Assembly: GCA_014529385.2 (NCBI GenBank)
Contig: CM043960.1
Span: 37,524,781-37,588,780, forward strand
Reading direction: 5' to 3'
Source: Adiantum capillus-veneris
Taxonomy: Eukaryota > Streptophyta > Polypodiopsida > Polypodiales > Pteridaceae
DNA: 64,000 bases
A model generated the notes under the pieces. That model searched no databases and had not been told where the DNA came from. It worked only from the letters and a program-made list of their open reading frames with translations. Shown here in pieces: positions 44,302 to 55,716 of this stretch; position 1 is the first letter of the stretch; each line of letters begins with the position of its first letter. The translations under genes were made by a program, and so were the position numbers.

Positions 44302-45690
44302 AAGAATTGAGTGATAAGGATAGGACAAATATGTCTAAACTTGATAAAGAACGCCAAGATTTTCTCCACTCTCACGCCGATTGCTTCTCAGAGGGCTTAC
44401 CAGGCAAGTTACCACCTGCTCGTCCTGAAGATCATACCATTGATCTGATACCTGGAAGCACACCACCGAACCGGCCACCTTATCGTGTGAGCCGAGCACA
44501 GAATGAAGAGATTATGAACCAAGTGAAAGACCTCTTGGAAAAGGGTCTTGTCCAGCCTAGTACTTTACCGTATTGCTCTCCAGTGTGGTTGGTTTTGAAG
44601 AAAGACAGATCTTGGAAAATGTGCATGGATTATAGAGCTCTCCACAAAATCACCATCAAGAATAGATTTCTGATTCCTAGGATCGATGATATACTCGACA
44701 GATTACAGGGATCCTCGTGCTTTAGCAGGATTGATTTGAAGAGTGGATATCATCAGATCAGAATCGCGTCGAGAGACGTCTACAAGACAGCTTTTCGGAT
44801 GACTTTTGGGTTATTTGAGTTTCTGGTGATGCTCCTTTTGGCTTAACCAATGCTCCTACGACATTTAACCGAATGATGGACAGGATTTTTCGAGAGTACA
44901 GGCTATTTGTTGGCACTTTCTTTGACAATATCATTGTTTTCTCCAAGAATGAGGCAGAACATAGAGATCATCTGCTTCAGGTCTTTCAGGCATTACGAGA
45001 TCACAAGTTCGTGATTAATGCAAAGAAAAGTGAATTTTTCCTACCAGAGATACACTTTTTGGGACACATTGTCTCAGCAGCAGCGGGAGTGCAAATGAAT
45101 CAAGCCAAGATAGAGACTATTCGTGATTGGCCCGATTTGAAGAATGTCCATGAAGTTAGAAGATTCTTGGGACTGTGTTCGTACTACAAGCTGTTCATTC
45201 GAAAGTTTGCAGAGGTTGCTTCCCTAGTGCATATCTTGACACAGAAAGGAGTCCCTTTCTCGTGGGGACCCACAGAGGTGACTGCCTTTCAGACATTGAA
45301 AGAGAAATTGACTATGGGACCAGTTTTGACTTTGCCGGACTTGCAAAAGTCATTTGAAGTATATTGTGATGCTTGTGGTCATAGTCTTGGTGCGGTCTTA
45401 ATGCAAGAAGGCCATGTCATTGCTTACGAGAGCCGACTGTTCTCAAGGCCGGAAATGACGTCACACATTTATGAGAAGGAGCTTTTGGCGGTTATCCATG
45501 CTCTTACTCAGTGGCGGCATTACCTACTCGGAGCGGATTTTACTGTCTTTACAAACCATCAGAGTTTGCGTTAATTCTTGTCACAGAAGCAGCTATCGGA
45601 AAAGCACATGCGGTGGGCGAACATCTTGTCACAGTTTCACTTCCAGATTGTCCATGTTCAGGGACAGAAGAATGTGGTGGCAGATGCTTT
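44302..45690 (+). pseudogene. A1 reverse transcriptase and RNase H
   Basis: Frame 44277-44846 has the RT N-terminus (RPEDHTIDLIPGSTPPNRPP, SRIDLKSGYHQI). A two-base insertion near 44830 shifts the frame; it resumes with [19 protein letters not shown]. The catalytic motif is FFDN instead of FFDD. RNase H (FEVYCDACGHSLGAVL, YEKELLAVIHAL) runs to TAA at 45572 (after TNHQSLR), then in the next frame to VVADALSRKP. Near complete but inactivated. Confidence 0.9.
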
Positions 45691-46629
45691 GTCTCGGAAG
45701 CCGTTGGTTCTAGCTATTTCCGCGATACATCATAGGAGCTTCGAGGATATGGTCGACCAATATGCCACGGATACACATTTTGCAGACGTTTTCACACGGA
45801 TACGGGATGGGGAGACAGTAGCGGGATATTCCATTCGGGATGGCTACTTGATGAGAAAAACCATGTTGTGCGTTACACAGCCGTTGAGGGAAAAGGTTAT
45901 GATTGAATGCCATTGTCCACCTTTTACGGGTCACCGCGACATTGCTACCACCATGAAAGTGGTAGAGAGATACTTCTTTTGGCCGAGACTCAAGAAGGAT
46001 GTGGAAGAGTTTATGCGCAGTTGCTTGGTATGCCAGAGGTCAAGTTTGACAGGCATAAAGCACAGGGATTGTTACAGCCTTTGCCCATACCCACCCGCCC
46101 CTAGGAAAGTATTGCAATGGATTTCCTTTTTGATCTCCCGAGAACACAGAGTGGTCACGATGGTATCTGGACTGTTATTGACAGATTTAGCAAGCAGGCT
46201 CATTTCATTCCAGTGAAGAAAACAGTCAAGCCGAATCACTTAGCGAGACTGTTTGTGGCCCAGATCTTCAAAATACATGGCATGCCTGAGACGATTGTCT
46301 CCAACAGGGACCCCAAATTTACGAGTTTGTTTTGGAAGGCAATTTGGGAGAACATTGGCATGCGGTTGCAGTTCTCGTCATCGTTCCACCCGCAGACTAA
46401 CGGGCAATCTGAGATTGCCAATTCAGTGGTTTTAGATTTATTGAAGTCTTATATCTCGGATCAGAAGACTCAATGGGAAAAGTACTTACCTTTGGTGGAA
46501 TTTGCCTACAATAACACAATACACTCTTCGACGGGGAAGGCGCCATTTGAGATTGTTGAAGGTGCTGCGAAGGTTCCACCCTTCCTAAGCACGAAAGATA
46601 AGATTTTTGAAGCGGATGAGTATACGTGA
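45691..46629 (+). pseudogene. A1 integrase zinc finger and core
   Basis: Zinc finger ECHCPPFTGHRDIATTMKVV ... SCLVCQ, a frameshift near 46040, then an open core 46117-46629: GIWTVIDRFSKQAHFIPVKK, VSNRDPKFTSLFWKAIW, FHPQTNGQSEIAN, FAYNNTIHSSTGKAPFEIV. The DDE positions are present. It ends in TGA at 46627 (EADEYT). Confidence 0.9.
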
Positions 46630-47181
46630 GACTTAGACACGGCTTTTGCCAAGGTCCGCGAGGCTTTGCAGAAATCTCAAGAACGACAGAAAAAGGCAGC
46701 AGATCGCGATCGTCGCGACTTGAAATTGAAGGAAGATGATTGGGTGCTCTTACGTTTTGAGAAGGCACGCCTGAGAAAGAAAAAGGGAAAGGAGAGGCTT
46801 TTTCCAAAGCTTAGTATGCGATACTACGGACCTTTCCAGATCTCTGAAAAAATAAATGATGTCTCCTTCCAACTGAAACTGCCTAACACTTGGAGGATTC
46901 ACAATGCATTTCATGTGAGTCTCTTGAAACCTTTCAAAGGTGATGTGCTTGATGATGGGGAGCCTGATGAGCAACCCGAAGTGGAAGAAAACGAGGAGAT
47001 CCTTGTTCCTGAAAAGATTTTGGCACGTAAGGATACGAAGAATAAAGGTGAAGTCCGAAAGCGGTTCTTGGTTAAGTTCACGAACTATCCTACATTGGAT
47101 GCGAAGTGGATGGAGGAGGAGGACCTAGCAGATACTCCTCAGATTGTGAAACTTTACCTCGAAGCTTTTGATTTAGCATAG
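46630..47181 (+). CDS. A1 integrase C-terminus and chromodomain
   Basis: After the TGA the frame runs open to TAG at 47179. It holds [54 protein letters not shown], an acidic linker, and a chromodomain-like end (RKRFLVKFTNYPTLDAKWME, then [10 protein letters not shown]). Very similar to A2 (17832-18311). Confidence 0.85.
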   Translation, partial: DLDTAFAKVREALQKSQERQKKAADRDRRDLKLKEDDWVLLRFEKARLRKKKGKERLFPKLSMRYYGPFQISEKINDVSFQLKLPNTWRIHNAFHVSLLKPFKGDVLDDGEPDEQPEVEENEEILVPEKILARKDTKNKGEVRKRFLVKFTNYPTLDAKWMEEEDLADTPQIVKLYLEAFDLA

Positions 47182-47780
47182 TCTACTCCAGATGGAACCC
47201 AGAATTCAGCTTGGCCGGAGATTTGGTGCAGTGGGATGCACAAGAGGGGAGTTACTCCGCTCCTTTGTCAACAGATGCCTCGATTTTGATACTAGAGTCA
47301 CTGATGTCTCTTTGAGCTCCAGGGATACTGAGAGTTGACCGTATTCTGCTGTATGACTTTATGAAATGGAATTCTTGAATATGAAACTGATTTGTTCTTG
47401 ACTTCTTTTTTAAGTGCAAGAACTGATAGATGAAATGATTGCAACATTTTGGTCTATTTGATCTTGAATAGACATGGTTGCAATAGGGGTTAGTCAATCG
47501 GACATCGATGAGGTCCCGATTGGATCTAGATGCGATTGCTAGCTACATTGCCAATAAATCATGATCTAAGATCCGAATGAATGTTGAATGTCATGTGATG
47601 TCCTAAGATGTCGAGTGATGTCCTGTGATGTCGTGCGATGTGACTGTCAATTGGTACATGTGCTAGATGTGTGTTCCTAGTACGTAGGTGCTAACAGTCA
47701 GTGTCTGCTAAGACGATTTATGGCCTCTCTGTTTTGCAGGCGTAATCGAGGGCGATTACAATGCCTTCAAGAGGGGGGTA
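47182..47780 (+). other. A1 3' untranslated region and polypurine tract
   Basis: Noncoding; a series of GATGTC/GATGTCC words with ~10-bp spacing lies at 47590-47645. The polypurine tract CAAGAGGGGGGTA is at 47768-47780. Confidence 0.8.
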
Positions 47781-48391
47781 TGTCACAAAGTGATGACGTG
47801 GCTGCTCCTAATTACCCGCCTTTTGAAACCCTAACCCTAATCTGCAAAAACCCTAACCCTAACCCTAACCCTGCTGATTGCTGACATGGCAGCTTTTCCC
47901 TACGCTTGCTGACGTGGCAACCCGCAAAACACGGCGGAAATTGTGGGACGCTTTTTACGGCAGCTTTTGGCTGTTTTATTGGCTACGCAAAGGATGAGGG
48001 AGAGAGAGAATCTTTTGCTTTATTTTGGAAACTCAAGAGAGCTTGTGAGAGAAAGAGCCTTTGCTTTATTTTTAGGCTTTTGATTTTAAGCTTTTGGGGC
48101 TCTGCTTTTGGCATCCCTTGTAAATAAATAAGTGGCTTGGGCTCCCACTCTGCAGAGCATCTGGACACAGAGTCTAAGAGTAAGACCCAACCACTCTTGT
48201 ACTTTGAACTCAGATTAATACAAAAAGAAATACCGAAAGGGGCGCCAGTCTTTGGGTCCAATATCTCTCGGCACGAAACTCCGTCGGGCCGGTGTAAATC
48301 TATTGTGAACTGTGAACTGTTTTAAAGTGGTTATTTGGTGCTGTCGCGGTTGATTCTTGAATTGGAGTGTCCACTGTCCAAGTCTGTTACA
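47781..48391 (+). mobile_element. A1 3' LTR
   Basis: TGTCACAAAGTGATGACG to AAGTCTGTTACA, 611 bp. It holds telomere-like repeats (47826-47872), a TGACGTGGCA motif (~47908), and the conserved GGGGCGCC block (48224-48259). Confidence 0.95.
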
Positions 48392-48396
48392 GACAT

Positions 48397-48948
48397 TGGC
48401 AATGTGCCCAGTGTTCTTTGCGGTACATCAGCGGCACCTTGGACCATGGTGTGTTGTATGGTCGCTCCAACGGTTGCACCTTGGTTGGTGCGATTCAGAT
48501 TGGGCAAGAAGTCCAGATACTCGGCGCTCTACTACAGGAGTAGTTTTCACACTTGGCTCGGGACCCATTTCATGGAGCAGTAAGTGGCGAACCACCGTTG
48601 CGCTATCTTCCACAGAGGCGGAGTACAAGGCAGCTTGCTATGCTGCTTGTGAGGCCGTATGGCTACCGAGATTATTGGGAGAGTTGTGTTTTCCCCAGAC
48701 TGCTACGACTCGTCTTTTGTGCGAGAATCAAAGTTGCATTGCTATTGCCAAGAACCACGCTCGGACAAAGCACATTGAGGTGCAGTACCACTATGTTCGG
48801 GAGCAGGTTTTGGCTAGAGATCTTCATTTGGAGTATGTCCCTACAAGACAATGCAACAGACATCTTCACAAAGGCTGTACCTCAACAGATTTTGGCTTCT
48901 CACCTTCCACTCATTTGTGTTGTCTCAACATCCGATGTTGAGAGGGGG
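48397..48948 (+). pseudogene. Copia E1: RNase H and polypurine tract
   Basis: Continues E1 after A1: [85 protein letters not shown]. These are the conserved end of copia RNase H. A frameshift near 48500 and another near 48850 break it. The tract AGAGGGGG precedes the LTR. Confidence 0.88.
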
Positions 48949-49316
48949 TGTTAGAGTTACACCACCATTGCTTCGCCATTTTGTATGGCTAGTGATTGTC
49001 TCGGGTTGGCCACCCATCACACATCATGTAGACTGCATGGGCAGACACTTTTAGCACGTGTCCGGCCGGTCATTTTTTGAGCCTAGCTTGGTGCACACAC
49101 TTTTAGTCAGTTTTAGGCTTTTATGTTTTTTTTGCACCAGTTACACATTTTTCCCTACCTCAACCAAACATTCTATAAATAGAATGGTTAGGGTCTTGTA
49201 GTCATACATTGTGTACTAAGAGCATCATTTGCCGAGCACTTGTGTTTTCTCTCTCACTCTCCCTCCAACGTTTTCGATGCGCACGGCTCACACCCTCTCC
49301 GCTGCTAACTCTCACA
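48949..49316 (+). mobile_element. Copia E1 3' LTR
   Basis: TGTTAGAGTTACACCACC to ACTCTCACA, 368 bp. TATA box TATAAATA at ~49174. It shows the uninterrupted target sequence CGAGC for A2 in E2. The matching 5' LTR is not in the window. Confidence 0.88.
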
Positions 49317-49669
49317 ATTCTGGCATTTTGTTGTGCAGAGCCTTGTATTCTCTTGTTAGCATATTGCCCCGCAAGGCTTGTCCATGCTCTCTTCATCTTC
49401 TCTCTCTAGCAATTTTCCTCTTTCCTCTTCTCCTCTCTCTCTTCCGCATGTTCCCTTGCGACCACACCTTTTGCTACAATTTGGCGTGTCCTAGGCAAAG
49501 TCTATGAAGCCATGGACGAGAAGCTCGAGAAGCTTGTGACAAACGAGGTTGACTGCGAAGAAATCAAGTCCTTGTGTGTCAAGATGGAATGCCTACTACT
49601 CTCCTACCATGGCCTACGTGGTCAACCCCGAATTTCAAGAGACGAAGCAAGAGAATGACAAGAAGGTGA
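49317..49669 (+). other. Unidentified sequence between E1 and D3
   Basis: A CT-rich stretch, then a short open frame (~49501-49632; YEAMDEKLEKLVTNEVDCEE, then IKSLCVKMECLLLSYHGL) without a recognised family. It may be a gene fragment or the internal end of a D-type element before LTR D3. Confidence 0.35.
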
Positions 49670-51361
49670 TGTCCCGTGTGCAACCTCTAGCAGAACATGC
49701 ATGATCAGGCAGGCATTAGTTACATACCCTCACTTGCATAGCACAATCACTTTAGCATATAGACAAATGCACATTCACTAAAGTCAATTATTAATAATTT
49801 TGACATGACATTTATAAAAAGTAGGTAGGGCAAATGGCAAAAAAACCTATAAAAGAGTCACTTGGCCTTCAGTTTTTAGGACATCAGAACCCAATACCCG
49901 CAAGGGTATTCAACGCCCAAAACACCTCAGCAGCTAGCATTTCCATCAGCATCACCCCAACATCATCAGCATTTTGTATCAAATCAGCCCAGCATTTTTG
50001 CATCAGTTCAACCCAGCGTTTTTGCACCAAATCAGCCCTAGTGTTTTGCAATTCATCCACATGAAGCATTAGCACTCAGTATTCAATGTTTAGCCATTGT
50101 ATCAACATTGTGCAAGTAATAAAAGCAAGTACTTGCTCTAACAATTGTTAGGTGCAGTGGAAGTGTTTAAGGATTTAGCTCGGATTTAGTATAGCTTTAC
50201 TTGAAAAGGGAAACTAAACTGAACACAAAGAACGAGAGAGAGGCACAGAGAGAGAGAGACCACACGGCATGTCGGGTCCCAACCACCCTCAAGGACCCCC
50301 TTGCTCTGTTGCCAAAGCAAGTACTTGCTTTATTGATTTGCACAATGTTGTTACAATGATCCTAAATGTTGAGATGTTGATGGGTACTTGCTAGAGATGC
50401 TTGGTACTGCTGAGATGCTGATGGGTGCTTGGTGTAAATGCTTGGTACTGCTGACATACGGATGGGTACTTGCTATCGATGCTTGGTACTGCGAGGCTAA
50501 GGCTGAATGTTGAAAACGCTAATGATTGCGAGGATGCTTTTGCAACTTAGTAGCGATACAGAGCGGGAATCTTCATGCTGAAAACGCTGATTTGCTGGTT
50601 GAATTGTGCTGATGCTTCATGCTGAAAAACGCTGGCTGATGCTGATACCAAAGCTTCATGCTGAAAAAACGCCGGCTGATTGGTCTTGATGCTGATGCAG
50701 ATAACGTTGGGTTGCTGAGATTGAAATGCTGGCGATCTGGGCTGATTATGGAGACATTGGACTAGACGTTGAGGTTGAAATGTTGGCGATCTAGGCTGAA
50801 TATGGAAACGCTAGACTAGATGCTGAGGGTACTTGTGCTGCAGGTGCTACTGGTTCTACTTCTTGCCTTTGATGGTGACCCCCCATGTCCCTTATATAGG
50901 AATATAAGGCTGGGTCGAGGAGTGCAAATTGAGCCCCATGATTTGACCCAATGATGCTAAATGCCACTTATTAATGGACCCACTAATAAGAGGTGCTTCA
51001 TATGCCTATATGCCGGACTGACTATAATGTGCGAGAGGGTATGCAACTATGACCTGCCTAGGCATGCACGTCCCGCTAGAGGCTCACAAAGTGCCAAGCT
51101 AGGTCCTATGCTAAACTAAAACTGACGCTAAACTGTAGCAGTAGTTTGTCCACGTGGCCCTGTAGTGCGCACGTGACAACAATAGAGCAAGGGGACCCTT
51201 GAGGGTGGTTGAGATCAGACATGCGGTGTCGTCTCTCTTCTCTCTCTCTCCACCTCTCCTTCATTGTGTTCACTTTCTCTCAAGTGAAGTAATGTAACTT
51301 TGTGTTCGTGCAAAGGACTAGATCTCAGCTGAATCCTTGAACCCTTCCACTGCACCTGACA
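49670..51361 (+). mobile_element. D-like LTR D3 (plus), split by D4
   Basis: Starts TGTCCCGTGTGCAACC and ends CACTGCACCTGACA followed by TTGG, as after the D 5' LTR. It has a TATA-like CCTATAAAAG (~49846) and CAGCATTTTTGCATCAG-like repeats (49920-50050). No TSD was found, so it may be an LTR of a truncated element. Interrupted at 50146-51178 by D4. Confidence 0.7.
50146..51178 (-). mobile_element. Solo LTR D4 (minus), TSD ACAAT
   Basis: The plus strand reads TGTTAGGTGCAGTGG ... GCGCACGTGACA; the reverse complement is a D-family LTR. ACAAT flanks it at 50141-50145 and 51179-51183. It is inserted in LTR D3 in the opposite orientation. It contains many GCTGAAAAACGCT-like words (50510-50830). 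Confidence 0.93.
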
Positions 51362-51508
51362 TTGGAGGTGACCAATAGGCTTTGCATTGTATTGAACCAC
51401 CTTTGTACTGACAATCTCCTCCGGTGCAAGGTTAGAGATCGCCTCTCTCTAACCTTGTCTTGAGTTCAAGTCTCCTCGTCAGCTAGATCTTTGAGATCTC
51501 TTGGGATA
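51362..51508. other. D3 right flank, no gene
   Basis: Short noncoding stretch between LTR D3 and the inverted repeat at 51509; nothing is recognised. Confidence 0.5.
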
Positions 51509-51530
51509 GTTTCCTACGACGTTAAAACTC

Positions 51531-51657
<127 letters not shown>

Positions 51658-52589
51658 CATCTCCAAAAAAAAGGGTTTCTATGGTTGTCTAGACCCACAG
51701 CTAGATCACAGCAAGATTGGGGCGGCACTATGGTGGAAGGACTATGGATCAGATCTTCCTAGGTTGCACGGGTTTACTCGTTGTGTTCTTGACCAAGCCG
51801 TGAGCTCCAATTGCTTGGAGCAACTTTGGAGCGTATACAACCCACATTGCCCCTAGAAAGAGGAACCATCTTGAGGTCCAGAGAGCCAATGATCTGATGT
51901 TTGTGTCACAAATTGCTGACGTGTCAAAGCCCTGAAGAAGGGAGCCGGCTTGCAGATGCAAGCCGAGGGGCCTAAACCCTAAGAAGAACAAGTAACAGAA
52001 GAAGAAGTCCTACCAACTTATGGGGACCCCGTCCGATGGGGCCCCAAGTGACATAAAGGATTAAAATAAAGTAGGACCCACACACACAGGAACAGCTGGC
52101 AGATTTACGAAACTGCTTTTGGGGCCTAGGGCCTTTAAATATGAGGTTAGGGCTCATTCTCTGGGATGCTTCCTCGAGAAGGTGCAGAGTCTGGAGTACC
52201 GGCTTGTACTGTGTTGATGTAATATAAAGAAATACCGAAAGGGGCGCCAAGGTTTGGGGCCAATACTCTCTGGGGTGGAATTCCGCCACTCCGTGTCGCG
52301 TGTCGTGTCTCTCTCTCAATTCAGTTGTTATTTGAAGTGCTAAAAGTTGTTCAGTCTGTTCTTTTCTATTGGCACGTGGTGCCCGTCTTGTGACAATGGT
52401 ATGAGAGCATCAGGCGTGTGCTTTTCTGAAAGCATACCGGTCCTACAAAAGAGCAAACAGAGCTATTGGAATTTTATTTGAGGTATCTTCGCCCTCCAAC
52501 CCGGACTTATTAGCGACTCCCACCCTTACTTCATTGCGCATCGAGCGCGCTCCCGTCTTCACCGCTCTTGTCTTACAGGGCATAAGCCA

Positions 52590-52990
52590 TTAAGATCACT
52601 TGCAAAAGAAGGATCCAAGATTTGTTTCGAGTCACTGTTTTTCTCAGAGGCAGTGCCATGAAGATGTTGATGTCTACAGCTACCAAGCAGCACACTCCAA
52701 GGACTTGGCAAGCTTTCAAGAAAATTTTTGCCCAAAGTTGTATGGTTTCTGACATCTTCCTGCAGAGTGCAACTTCCGGCAGAGTGGGGTATCCTGAAAT
52801 GCTTCCCATGGAAACCCTAGCAGATTATAACTTGAAGTTTCTCGACATCTCCCAGTAGATGTCTCTTCACGATCAGATGACCTTGGAGGTCCAGCGCAAT
52901 TGCTATCATGGGACTACCATCGCCGCCAAAGAAACATTGTTTGTCCAAGAGCTGATGGACCATGCTGTGCTCAACTACGACCCTATGGGA
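52590..52990 (+). pseudogene. G gag fragment
   Basis: Frame 52622-52858 reads FRVTVFLRGSAMKMLMSTAT, TWQAFKKIFAQ and EMLPMETLADYNLKFLDISQ, the gypsy gag core layout (WxxFxxxF, then LxxYxxxF). It ends in TAG at ~52857. A short continuation to ~52990 is frame-broken. No knuckle or pol. Confidence 0.6.
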
Positions 52991-53211
52991 TGAAACTAAC
53001 CCTAATTTTTGGTGCAGGTTTCAGGATGAAAAGTCGGTTGACTTTTCTGATGTCGAGATTGCTTTTTAAGTTTGAAATCTATTTGAGAACTTGTTTGGTG
53101 ATCCTGCTTGAAATTTGTTTGAGTTGGATGGTATCTGTTTTGAACCTGTTGAGGTGCCGATTTGAATTGTTTGACTTTGGTTTTAAAACGGGTTTCAATG
53201 ATTGGTGATTT

Positions 53212-53612
53212 TACTCCCGGGTGGAGTAGTGAGAAATGATGTTTGAGAATGCTTGTTTATACTCATGGCCCGGACCCTTGTGGTTATTTGCGGGGGGAGT
53301 ATTGAATGATTGAAAAGTGTTGTTTTTACTCATGGCCCAGACCCTTGTGGTTATTTTACGGGGGGAGTATTGTTGTTGTGACTCCCGGGCCGGACCTGGA
53401 TGGTTACGCGGGAGGAGTATTAAGAAGTCTGAGTAGTGGTTACTCTCCGCACCTCCAAACGACGCAGGCTGCGGTCTGGGGGGGGCGTTTGGTTGTAAAA
53501 GGCCTCTATATCTCCCGGCCCGGACCTTTTTAGGTTATGCGGGAGGAGTGACGAGGAAGTCGTTGAATATCTCCCGGCCCGGACCTTGTTAGGTTATGCG
53601 GGAGGAGTGTTC
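53212..53612. repeat. Array of about seven hairpin-forming repeats in G
   Basis: Units such as CTCCCGGCCCGGACC ... TTATGCGGGAGGAGT recur near 53265, 53327, 53381, 53510 and 53568, with degenerate copies near 53213 and 53432. Each pairs a 5' CTCCCG(G) with a 3' CGGGAG, giving a stem of 6-7 bp around a conserved GGACC...GGTTA loop. Spacing is 50-65 bp. They lie in the noncoding 3' half of G. Confidence 0.8.
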
Positions 53613-53996
53613 ATCGGCGGCTTTATGTTTCTATGTCTTGTAACATGCATATGTGAAGCATTTGTGTTGCATTGTGATGCGCCAACCACTGAATATTCCT
53701 AATTGGATGAGATTGCTTGGGTATGTAATTTTAGTGCATCAAGACACCCGTGGAAGATCAATACGGTTTGGGTGTGATGACTAATTTTACTATGCCGGAA
53801 TATCGAGAATTCCGATTTGGACGAAAGGAGAAGTTAACTCCTTGATCAGAAGAGCCAAAAGGAGAAGCTAACTCCTTAACAAAAAGAGCAAACCGATTGT
53901 CCCTCGGAATGACCCTCGGAAATTTTTGAGCTAACTTGAGTTGTTTGGCAGATATGCTGTAATCGCGGACGATTACTCTCTTTCAAGAAGGGGAGA
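53613..53996 (+). other. G 3' noncoding region
   Basis: No frame is recognised. Two GAGAAG(C/T)TAACTCCTT words lie at ~53828 and ~53860. It ends in the polypurine tract at 53984-53996. Confidence 0.5.
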
Positions 53997-54553
53997 TGTC
54001 ACAAATTGCTGACGTGTCAAAGCCTTGAAGAAGGGAGCCGTCTTGCAGATGCCAGCAGAGGGGCCTAAACGCTAAGAAAAACAAGTAACAAAAGAAGAAG
54101 TCCTACCAACTTATGGGGACCCCGTCCGATGGGGCCCAAGTGACATAAAGGGTTAAAATAAAGCAGGATCCACACACACACACAGGAAAAGCTGGCAGAT
54201 TTTCAAAAATTACGCTGGTTGATGACGTGGCAAGTTGTACGGATTTCCGCGTTCTGTGCTGGCTGATGACATGGCAAGCTATAAGGATTTCCGTGATTTA
54301 CGCTTCCAGCTTTTTGGCTTTGCTTTTGGACCAGATGCTTTTGAGTTTGAAGGCTTTTTACTCTAAACTGCTTTTGGGGCCTAGGGCCTTTAAATATGAG
54401 GTTAGGGCTCATTCTCTGGGATGCTTCCTGGAGAAGGTGCAGAGTCTGGAGTACCGGCTTGTACTGTGTTGATGCAATCTAAAGAAATACCAAAAGGGGC
54501 GCCAAGGTTTGGGGCCAATACTCTTTGGGGTGGAATTCCGCCACTCCTCGCGT

Positions 54554-54635
<82 letters not shown>

Positions 54636-54966
54636 GTTATTATTGAAGTGCTAAAAGTTTGTTCAGTCTGTTCTTTTCTATCAGCACGTGGTGCCCATCT
54701 TGTGACAGTTTGTGGGCGCTAACTTGCACGTGCTTTGCAAGGGCATGACAAAGAAGAAAGATCACTTCACTAAGTGAGGTGTGAGACAGGATGAGCTCAC
54801 TTCCACCAATAAGCATTCAAAGGACGATGTAGAGGCACAACCCGATCTCAGCCTTGATGACTTCGACTTCAAGATGTTGAGATTCATATTCCACCTTCTC
54901 ATGAGGCAAGCACTGTCAGAGCTTGATGTGCCATCAAGCTCTGGCATTGTGTCCCCCGACCCCCTC

Positions 54967-54969
<3 letters not shown>

Positions 54970-55047
<78 letters not shown>

Positions 55048-55059
55048 AGAAGAAGAAGA
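54970..55059. repeat. (GA)n(AAG)n microsatellite
   Basis: About 37 GA units and 5 AAG units; mirror arm of 51531-51655. Confidence 0.95.
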
Positions 55060-55081
55060 GAGTTTTAACGTCGTAGGAAAC

Positions 55082-55716
55082 ACAAATGGCCCAATGGACT
55101 CATGCCAAAAATGCAAGAGATGGAACACTAGGGAATCCCGTGAGTGAGTGTCAGGCACCAATACATAGACACATTAAATACCGAGTAAATGAGGTCGCTA
55201 GAGAGAGGGGGCATTGCTTGAGAGAGAGAGGGAACCTATGACCAGCCCAGAAATGACCTAAATGTCATCGCACGCCATGATAATATGTGGCTAGCCCTAG
55301 ATAGCCACTAAGTCATACAACATGCCAAAAGGTGGTAATTGAAGCAGTTGGAGGGGATACTCTGAACAAAATCTCGCTGGATCGCAACCCATATGACATG
55401 GGATAAATAGCGGTACCTTAAGATCCATAGACTATGCCTATTTAATAGAAGGCCTCCTTGTTACAATCGTCCCAAAATTATCTCCTCGTTCAAACTGCCT
55501 GACTGAAAATATCAAAGAGAACAAAATGCTAAAGGCAATGAACAAAGTTCCCTACTCAATCTGCATATAGAGAATACGAAAAGTGATGAAAGACTCTTGA
55601 ACTCAGTGTTCCTATCTGTCCTACTCTACATACACACATGCTACAATGCATACCAGTTCACCAAAGAGGCATATGTTGGCAAGCAACAAACCCAGAGGAG
55701 AATGAAAGGGGGATAC
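55082..55716 (-). other. Presumed start of intron 1 of the helicase gene
   Basis: No second exon or TE protein is recognised. On the minus strand it follows a GT splice donor at 55716-55715. It contains short GAGA runs (55200-55232). Confidence 0.4.

Larger units (their letters stand above)
35824..48391 (+). mobile_element. A1: near-complete gypsy chromovirus, TSD GACAT, containing F
   Basis: GACAT occurs at 35819-35823 and 48392-48396. The 5' LTR runs 35824-36197 and resumes at 41918-42157 after nested element F; the 3' LTR is 47781-48391 (611 bp; the 5' LTR is ~614 bp without F). It contains PBS, gag, protease, RT, RNase H, integrase, chromodomain and polypurine tract in gypsy order. Without F it is ~6.85 kb. 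It lies in copia E1 between RT and RNase H. Confidence 0.95.
51904..54707 (+). mobile_element. G: non-autonomous gypsy-like LTR element, TSD GTTTG
   Basis: 5' LTR 51904-52395 and 3' LTR 53997-54707 both start TGTCACAAATTGCTGACG and end CTTGTGACA. GTTTG flanks it (51899-51903, 54708-54712). PBS-like TGGTATGAGAGC is at 52397-52408; polypurine tract CAAGAAGGGGAGA precedes the 3' LTR. The 3' LTR is longer because of a CT tract (54559-54629) and ~150 bp with TGACGTGGCA-like motifs absent from the 5' LTR. Internal coding is limited to a gag piece. Confidence 0.94.
51661..54900 (+). pseudogene. hAT transposase C-terminal (dimerisation) region, split by G
   Basis: GAALWWKDYGSDLPRLHGFT and AVSSNCLEQLWSVYN (51710-51830) match the W-W-x-x-Y-G ... 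P-x-L ... S-S-x-x-C-E-x-x-W-S region of plant hAT transposases. After a frameshift near 51850, RKRNHLEVQRANDLMFV runs to the G insertion, and after G the same frame continues GANLHVLCKGMTKKKDHFTK to TGA (~54775). The rest of the transposase is missing here. The BED finger at 6.05-6.29 kb could be from a related gene, but this is not shown. Confidence 0.72.

Noticed and set aside
53306-53533. 75-codon frame in element G
   Set aside because: It runs through the hairpin repeats and its composition follows the repeat unit; no coding signature.
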